From Pyruvatibacter sp. HU-CL02332 (GTDB lineage Bacteria > Pseudomonadota > Alphaproteobacteria > CGMCC-115125): DNA of 64,000 nt. This document shows, piece after piece, positions 59,833-64,000 of the stretch; position 1 is the first letter of the stretch, and each line of letters starts with the position of its first letter. Where the stretch lies: the NCBI RefSeq assembly GCF_040362765.1, contig NZ_BAABWK010000001.1, positions 496,001 through 560,000 on the forward strand. Direction: 5' to 3'. The notes beneath the pieces are model-generated. The model did no database searches, was not told the DNA's origin, and saw nothing but the letters and a program-made list of their open reading frames with translations. The translations under genes and the position numbers were made by a program.

Positions 59833-61047
59833 ATGTCCGCAAAGCCCGTCATTTTCGATGGTGTCCGCACCCCCTTTGGCCGCCATGGCGGTGCCATGTC
59901 GCGCCTGCGCACCGATGAGCTGGCTGCAGCCCCCATCCGTGAAGTGCTCAAGCGCTCCGGGCTCGATAGCGAGGCTGTGGAGGACGTGATCCTCGGCGAC
60001 ACCAATCAGGCCGGCGAAGACAGCCGCAACATTGCCCGCAACGCCTCCCTCATTGCCGGCCTGCCGCAAAAAACCGGCGGCCTCACCGTCAACCGTTTGT
60101 GCGGCTCGGGCCTTGCTGCCGTCATGGACGCAGGCCGCGCCGTCAAGTGTGACGAAGGCGACATGTTCATTGCCGGCGGCATTGAAAGCATGAGCCGCGC
60201 GCCGCTGGTCATGTCCAAGGCCACCAGCCCGTTTGACCGTGGTCAGCAGCTTGAAGATTCCACCATCGGCTGGCGCTTCCCCAACCGCGACCTGCTGCAG
60301 CGCATCGGCAATGACACCATGCCGCAAACCGCGGAGAACATTGCAGAGCGTCTGGGCATCACCCGCGCCGACTCCGATACCTTCGCGGCCGCCTCTCACC
60401 AGAAATACGAAGCGGCCCTCGCCAAAGGCTTCTTCGCTGATGAAATCATGGATCTCGAAGTGCCTGCCGCCAAGCGCAAGGCCCCGCCGGAAATCTGCAA
60501 CACCGATGAAGGCCCCCGGCCCGGCACCACAGTAGAAGGCCTTGAAAAACTCCGCCCCATCCATGGCGAAGGTGGCGTTGTCACCGCAGCCAACGCATCA
60601 GGCATCAATGACGGCGCTGCCGCCCTCATCATCGGCAGTGAAGACAAAGGCGCGAGCCTTGGCCTCAAGCCGCGCGCCCGCCTTGTCTCTGCCGCAATCG
60701 CTGGCGTTGAGCCGCGCGTCATGGGCCTTGGCCCGGTAGACGCGTCCAAGAAGGCGCTGGCCCGGGCGGGCCTCTCCCTCAAGGACATGGATGTGCTGGA
60801 ACTCAACGAAGCCTTTGCAGCCCAGGTGCTCGGCTGCCTCAAGCAGATGGACGTCGCCTTTGATGATCCGCGCGTGAACCCAAACGGCGGCGCCATCGCC
60901 ATCGGTCATCCGCTCGGCGCATCCGGTGCGCGTCTCGCCCTCACCGCCATTCGCGCCCTTGAAGACCAGGACAAGAAATACGCCCTCGTCTCCATGTGCA
61001 TCGGCATCGGCCAGGGCATTGCGGCCATCTTTGAACGCGCCGAATAA
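59833..61047 (+). CDS. Acetyl-CoA acetyltransferase (thiolase)
   Basis: A 404-residue thiolase that either forms acetoacetyl-CoA or cleaves 3-ketoacyl-CoA. The active-site set is complete: C90 (LCGSGLA), H359 (GHPLGASG) and C389 (SMCIGIGQG). NEAFAAQVLG is the usual NEAF element. The ATG at 59833 has GGAGG upstream. It is divergent from the haloalkane dehalogenase-like gene and followed closely by a flavodoxin-like gene. It fits the fatty-acid-related character of the window. Confidence 0.95.
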   Translation: MSAKPVIFDGVRTPFGRHGGAMSRLRTDELAAAPIREVLKRSGLDSEAVEDVILGDTNQAGEDSRNIARNASLIAGLPQKTGGLTVNRLCGSGLAAVMDAGRAVKCDEGDMFIAGGIESMSRAPLVMSKATSPFDRGQQLEDSTIGWRFPNRDLLQRIGNDTMPQTAENIAERLGITRADSDTFAAASHQKYEAALAKGFFADEIMDLEVPAAKRKAPPEICNTDEGPRPGTTVEGLEKLRPIHGEGGVVTAANASGINDGAAALIIGSEDKGASLGLKPRARLVSAAIAGVEPRVMGLGPVDASKKALARAGLSLKDMDVLELNEAFAAQVLGCLKQMDVAFDDPRVNPNGGAIAIGHPLGASGARLALTAIRALEDQDKKYALVSMCIGIGQGIAAIFERAE

Positions 61048-61070
61048 CCAACACTGAGTAGCTAGAGCAC

Positions 61071-61535
61071 ATGACAAAGCGCCTGCTCATCGTCGCCCAT
61101 GCGCCATCACCCAATACGGTGGCCATGCGCGACGCTGTGCTAGCGGGCGCGCGGCACCCCGACATCGCAGGCATCACACCTGACGTCCTCTCACCATTCG
61201 ATACAGCAGCTGAGGACGTGATGGCAGCCGATGGCATCATTCTGCTGACCACTGAAAATCTCGGCTACATGTCCGGCGCCATGAAGGACTTCTTCGACCG
61301 CACCTACTATCCGGTCCTGGAGGAGAAACAGGGATTGCCCTGCGCCCTCATCATCCGCGCGGGCAATGACGGCACCGGCACGAAGCGCGGCCTCGACACC
61401 ATTCTCACCGGTCTGCGCTGGAAACAGGTCTGCGATCCGCTGATCTGCAAGGGAGAATGGAACGACGCCTTTCTGCCCTCATGCGGTGAAATCGGCATGA
61501 CACTCGCCGTCGGGCTTGAGGCTGGAATTTTCTAG
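61071..61535 (+). CDS. Flavodoxin-like / NAD(P)H-dependent oxidoreductase fold protein
   Basis: A 154-residue single-domain flavoprotein-like protein. VAHAPSPNT (8-16) is the FMN phosphate-binding loop and LLTTENLGYMSGAMKDFFDRTYYPV (about 58-82) the next FMN contact and helix. It belongs to the flavodoxin family of NADPH-dependent reductases. It starts 23 bases after the thiolase stop, so it is probably in the same transcript. The role is unknown. Confidence 0.85.
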   Translation: MTKRLLIVAHAPSPNTVAMRDAVLAGARHPDIAGITPDVLSPFDTAAEDVMAADGIILLTTENLGYMSGAMKDFFDRTYYPVLEEKQGLPCALIIRAGNDGTGTKRGLDTILTGLRWKQVCDPLICKGEWNDAFLPSCGEIGMTLAVGLEAGIF

Positions 61536-61720
61536 CTCTGGTTGTGTCTCCACACCCAAAACTGCTGGAAATGCCCCACAATCCAAATGAGAACATCTAC
61601 AGATTTCATTAAACAACACCCGTTATATGTGCATTTTCGTGCACATTGATCTCGGGACAACCCCCGCGTGACTGTGCGTCTGTAGCCACTCTTCAGGGGC
61701 GTTTTTCCGGGGCATTGTCG
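61536..61720. other. Intergenic region before the PAS_5 gene
   Basis: A 185-bp gap. The part at 61590-61650 is AT-rich. The frame of the following gene is open through most of it, but no start with a ribosome site was found there. Confidence 0.4.
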
Positions 61721-62263
61721 ATGTCATCACTGGCAAGCGATATACCAGCAGCCCATGAGGCCAAAGGCGTTGTCGAAGGCGGGCAGCAAATCCGCACGCA
61801 GCTGATCATATGCGACACCGCAACAAGCGACGGCGGTCAGACCCTTCTGAGTTACTACAAGTCTCATCAGGCCCGCGGCGTCCTTCCTCAGCGTACGGAC
61901 ATGCCCAGCCGTGAGTTGCTCGGCATCATGCCTCATCTCTTCATGCTGGAACCCGTAGACGCCCCCGGAACCGACTGGCGCTTCCGCCTGGTCGGCCATG
62001 GGATTGTCGAGCATGTAGGTGTGGATGCCACAGGCCTGTGCATTTCGCAGGCCTATGACCCTGCCGATGCTGCACGAAATGCCGGCGACTATCGCGATGT
62101 CGCCATGAACGGCAACACACGCATCACCCGCGGCACGTTTCACGGGATTGATCGCGAATTCCTGGAAATGGAAATCGTTCATGTGCCTATGATTGGCTCA
62201 GACGGCACAACGCCATGGGTCCTTGGCGGGCTTTTTGTCCAGCCGGCACCCTGCTCCATCTGA
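61721..62263 (+). CDS. PAS_5 domain protein
   Basis: A 180-residue protein with a single PAS_5 (PF07310-type) domain: LLSYYKSHQARGVLPQRTDMPSRELLGIMPHLFMLEPVD and WRFRLVGHGIVEHVGVDATGLCISQAYD are characteristic. The N-terminal 40 residues are polar. These proteins are usually short, have no output domain and are of unknown function; some sense stress or redox through the PAS pocket. ATG at 61721 was chosen from the domain boundary. Convergent with the NTF2-like gene seven bases away. Confidence 0.85.
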   Translation: MSSLASDIPAAHEAKGVVEGGQQIRTQLIICDTATSDGGQTLLSYYKSHQARGVLPQRTDMPSRELLGIMPHLFMLEPVDAPGTDWRFRLVGHGIVEHVGVDATGLCISQAYDPADAARNAGDYRDVAMNGNTRITRGTFHGIDREFLEMEIVHVPMIGSDGTTPWVLGGLFVQPAPCSI

Positions 62264-62269
62264 CGTGTC

Positions 62270-62644
62270 CTACTTGGATTCTCCAAGTTCAGGAATGTCC
62301 CCGAAAAACCCATCGACCCGAACAACTTTGCCGTTGTCGTCAACTTCCGTGACATCCATCCCCGGCATCAGCGGCGTGTCGCCTGACGAGACAAGCCAGT
62401 TGTAGCGATACCGATTGTTGTGAACATTGAAGCCGCTTGTGCGCTCCGCCTTCGGGCTCTCAATATCCGCTCTGAATTTGTGCACCATCGCTTCAAACGC
62501 ATCGATGCCGACCACGTAATTGTCCGGGTCCGCAAACACCACATCTGGAGATAGCGCGGCATCAAGGTGGCCTCGGATACGCGAAGGATCACTTTCATTC
62601 CAGGCAGCCAGCATACTGTCGAGGCTGAGGGGCAATTTAGACAT
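62270..62644 (-). CDS. NTF2-like / SnoaL-like family protein
   Basis: A 124-residue protein with the cone-shaped NTF2 fold pattern: MLAAWNESDPSRIRGHLDAALSPDVVFADPDNYVVGIDAFEAMVHKFRA, then N-H-N-R-Y-R-Y strands and VTEVDDNGKVVRVDGFFG. The fold binds small hydrophobic ligands or acts as isomerase/hydrolase. No catalytic residues can be assigned with certainty. Start ATG 62644 has GGAG upstream. It is divergent from a TetR gene with a palindrome in between, so that regulator probably controls it. Confidence 0.8.
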   Translation of the reverse strand: MSKLPLSLDSMLAAWNESDPSRIRGHLDAALSPDVVFADPDNYVVGIDAFEAMVHKFRADIESPKAERTSGFNVHNNRYRYNWLVSSGDTPLMPGMDVTEVDDNGKVVRVDGFFGDIPELGESK

Positions 62645-62662
62645 GACATTTCTCCATAAATA

Positions 62663-62679
62663 AAACCGACCAGCGGTTT
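62663..62679. promoter_or_regulatory. TetR operator palindrome
   Basis: AAACCG (62663-62668) and CGGTTT (62674-62679) with a 5-bp spacer lie 18 bases before the NTF2-like start. A second CCGGTTTT half-site is near 62720, close to the TetR gene. Confidence 0.6.
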
Positions 62680-62743
62680 GTATTTGACAAATTGCTGCCT
62701 GTAAAGACTTTTGATGACAGCCGGTTTTGCGTAAAAGACCTCC

Positions 62744-63328
62744 ATGGCCCTACAGACCGAACGCCGCGAAAAGACCCGCACCGCTTTGCTCAAGCACGCA
62801 AAGCGCCTGATGCTGCGCCATGGCTATGAAGCCACCACGACGCAGATGATCCTCGAGGCAACTGGCCTCAGCAAAGGCGCCCTATATCACCACTTCACAA
62901 GCAAGGCCGAGATCGCAGAAGCCATCTACGTCGAGACATCACGGCAGTCGATTGCTGCTGCGTCGCAAAGCGTCGGTGCCACCCGCTCGCATCTTGAAAC
63001 CCTGCGCAGAGCCTCCCTCGCCTGGCTCGATCAGATCAAGCAACCGGTCACAGCCCGCATTCTCTTTGAGCTTGGCCCCCAGGCCCTTGGCTGGCAGCAG
63101 GCGAAATCCATTGAGGAGGAATACAGCCTGGCTGCCATGATGATATCTCTTGAAGCTGCGCAAAAGACCGGGGAAATTGCCCTGAACAATCCATTGGTCA
63201 CCGCGCGCATGTTAAATGCTCTTATGGCGGAAGCTGCGTTCCTGCATCTTGAGTTTGGTGACAGCACCCGCAAGGAAGTAGAGCGCACACTCACTTCCTT
63301 CCTCGATGCATTGCCGCGCCCCAAATGA
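62744..63328 (+). CDS. TetR family transcriptional regulator
   Basis: A 194-residue repressor. Helix-turn-helix region: REKTRTALLKHAKRLMLRHGYEATTTQMILEATGLSKGALYHHFTSKAEIAEAIY (about 8-62). The C-terminal part is unremarkable. Divergent from the NTF2-like gene; its stop overlaps the ATG of the pseudouridine synthase gene by four bases (ATGA), so the two are co-translated. Presumably it controls the divergent gene and itself. Confidence 0.9.
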   Translation: MALQTERREKTRTALLKHAKRLMLRHGYEATTTQMILEATGLSKGALYHHFTSKAEIAEAIYVETSRQSIAAASQSVGATRSHLETLRRASLAWLDQIKQPVTARILFELGPQALGWQQAKSIEEEYSLAAMMISLEAAQKTGEIALNNPLVTARMLNALMAEAAFLHLEFGDSTRKEVERTLTSFLDALPRPK

Positions 63329-64000
63329 ACCCATCACGCATCGACTCCAAAGCGCCCCTCCGCCCCTTCGACTATGCGCCTCCCATGGAGCCCTATCTGG
63401 ATGTGCTGCATGTGGACGACGATCTCCTGATCCTCAACAAGCAGGCCGGTATTCTCAGCGTGGCCGGTAACCGGCCCGGCCTTGAGGATTGCCTCGTGGC
63501 CCGCGCGGAAGACCAATATCCCGGCATCAAGCTCATTCACAGGCTGGACAAAGATACGTCCGGCGTTTTCATTATGGGCCGCCACCACCGCGCCCAGCGC
63601 CATCTAAGCCGCCAGTTTGAAAGCCGTCGCACCACAAAACACTACGTCGCCCGCGTTGACGGATGCGTGGACGGCGACAGCGGCACGATAGATTTGCCGC
63701 TTGGCACCGACCCGGACCAGCGCCCCAAACAAAAGGTCGACCACAAAGAGGGCCGCCCCGCCATCACACACTGGCAGGTCATGGACCGCGAAGCAGATGT
63801 CACCCGCTTGCTGCTACGCCCCGAGACCGGGCGCTCACACCAGCTGCGTGTCCATATGTGCGAATTGGGGCATCCCATCCTGGGCGATAACTTCTATGCA
63901 GATGATCGCGTGCTGGCGAAAGCCGACCGCCTGCAGTTGCACGCCCTGGGTCTCACCTTCCGCCACCCGGACGGCGGCACCCCCATGACCTATTTCGCCC
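63325..64000 (+). CDS. RluA family pseudouridine synthase, partial (3' end outside window)
   Basis: Converts uridine to pseudouridine in rRNA or tRNA. Reading from the ATG at 63325 gives 225 codons to the window edge, about the whole of a short RluA-type enzyme. The catalytic block is complete: LIHRLDKDTSGVFI, with the aspartate nucleophile. Later motifs LLLRPETGRSHQLRVHMCELGHPILGDNFY are typical. There is no S4 domain at the start, so it resembles RluA rather than RluC/D. The start overlaps the TetR stop. Confidence 0.92.
   Translation, partial: MNPSRIDSKAPLRPFDYAPPMEPYLDVLHVDDDLLILNKQAGILSVAGNRPGLEDCLVARAEDQYPGIKLIHRLDKDTSGVFIMGRHHRAQRHLSRQFESRRTTKHYVARVDGCVDGDSGTIDLPLGTDPDQRPKQKVDHKEGRPAITHWQVMDREADVTRLLLRPETGRSHQLRVHMCELGHPILGDNFYADDRVLAKADRLQLHALGLTFRHPDGGTPMTYFA

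Noticed and set aside
59806-60564. A 252-codon minus-strand open frame
   Set aside because: Antisense to the thiolase gene.
1-64000. tRNA, rRNA, CRISPR array, prophage or insertion sequence
   Set aside because: I looked for tRNA T-loop patterns, spaced repeats, integrases and transposases on both strands and found none.

Overview
The window reads as a 64 kb stretch of a chromosome from an alphaproteobacterium, probably a marine or soil heterotroph of the Parvibaculum / Rhizobiales-like kind. The grounds are gene content and gene order: separate petA, petB and petC genes, the set DUF1285 - CoA-type Nudix - DUF6111 - CCA transferase placed divergently from MoxR - DUF58 - DUF4159, an ScfR/RamB-type regulator divergent from isocitrate lyase, and moderately high GC. 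The genus is an inference. I see no rRNA, tRNA, CRISPR array, prophage or classical IS element.

Layout. 0-6 kb: a partial mtnP, the cytochrome bc1 operon (petABC, minus strand), trmL-hemF, and a small YRG-repeat protein. 6-16 kb: two divergent blocks, cca/DUF6111/Nudix/DUF1285 (minus) and MoxR/DUF58/BatA-DUF4159/VWA-GATase membrane protein (plus). 16-24 kb: a GNAT protein, a TetR with twin operators in front of a DUF1330-like gene and an SDR, a pirin, a Ca2+/Na+ exchanger, an amidase and a Nudix protein. 24-27.6 kb: a flagellin-like protein, a CheY-like regulator coupled to an Hpt-like protein, and an orphan di-iron ferritin-like protein. 28-43.6 kb: an exported trypsin-like protease, a TetR with three operators in front of a ferric-reductase-like membrane protein, then a lipid/carbon block (acyl-CoA synthetase, 2-hydroxyacid dehydrogenase, two tandem DMT transporters, YHYH protein, two acyl-CoA dehydrogenases, ScfR regulator, isocitrate lyase, serine hydrolase). 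43.6-51 kb: accessory genes, a candidate large structured RNA and a GIY-YIG gene set between palindromic repeats. 51-64 kb: metE with an operator and leader hairpin, two FAD amine oxidases with a divergent TetR, Bfd and bacterioferritin, a haloalkane dehalogenase homologue, a thiolase, a PAS_5 protein, another TetR and a partial RluA-type pseudouridine synthase.

How the genes fit together. The acyl-CoA synthetase, the acyl-CoA dehydrogenases, the thiolase and isocitrate lyase with its regulator point to growth on fatty acids or similar acyl compounds through beta-oxidation and the glyoxylate shunt, with electrons going to the bc1 complex. Four TetR genes and one ScfR-type gene sit beside clear repeats in their promoter regions.

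Most interesting: (1) about 500 nt at 45.18-45.69 kb with no convincing gene but at least seven strong nested stems and a terminator-like end, a candidate large structured RNA; (2) a palindromic repeat family (eight copies here) of which two inward-facing copies bracket a GIY-YIG nuclease gene, while another inward-facing pair at 39.16-39.24 kb has no gene between them. This suggests a REP-like mobile or amplifying system driven by a GIY-YIG nuclease.
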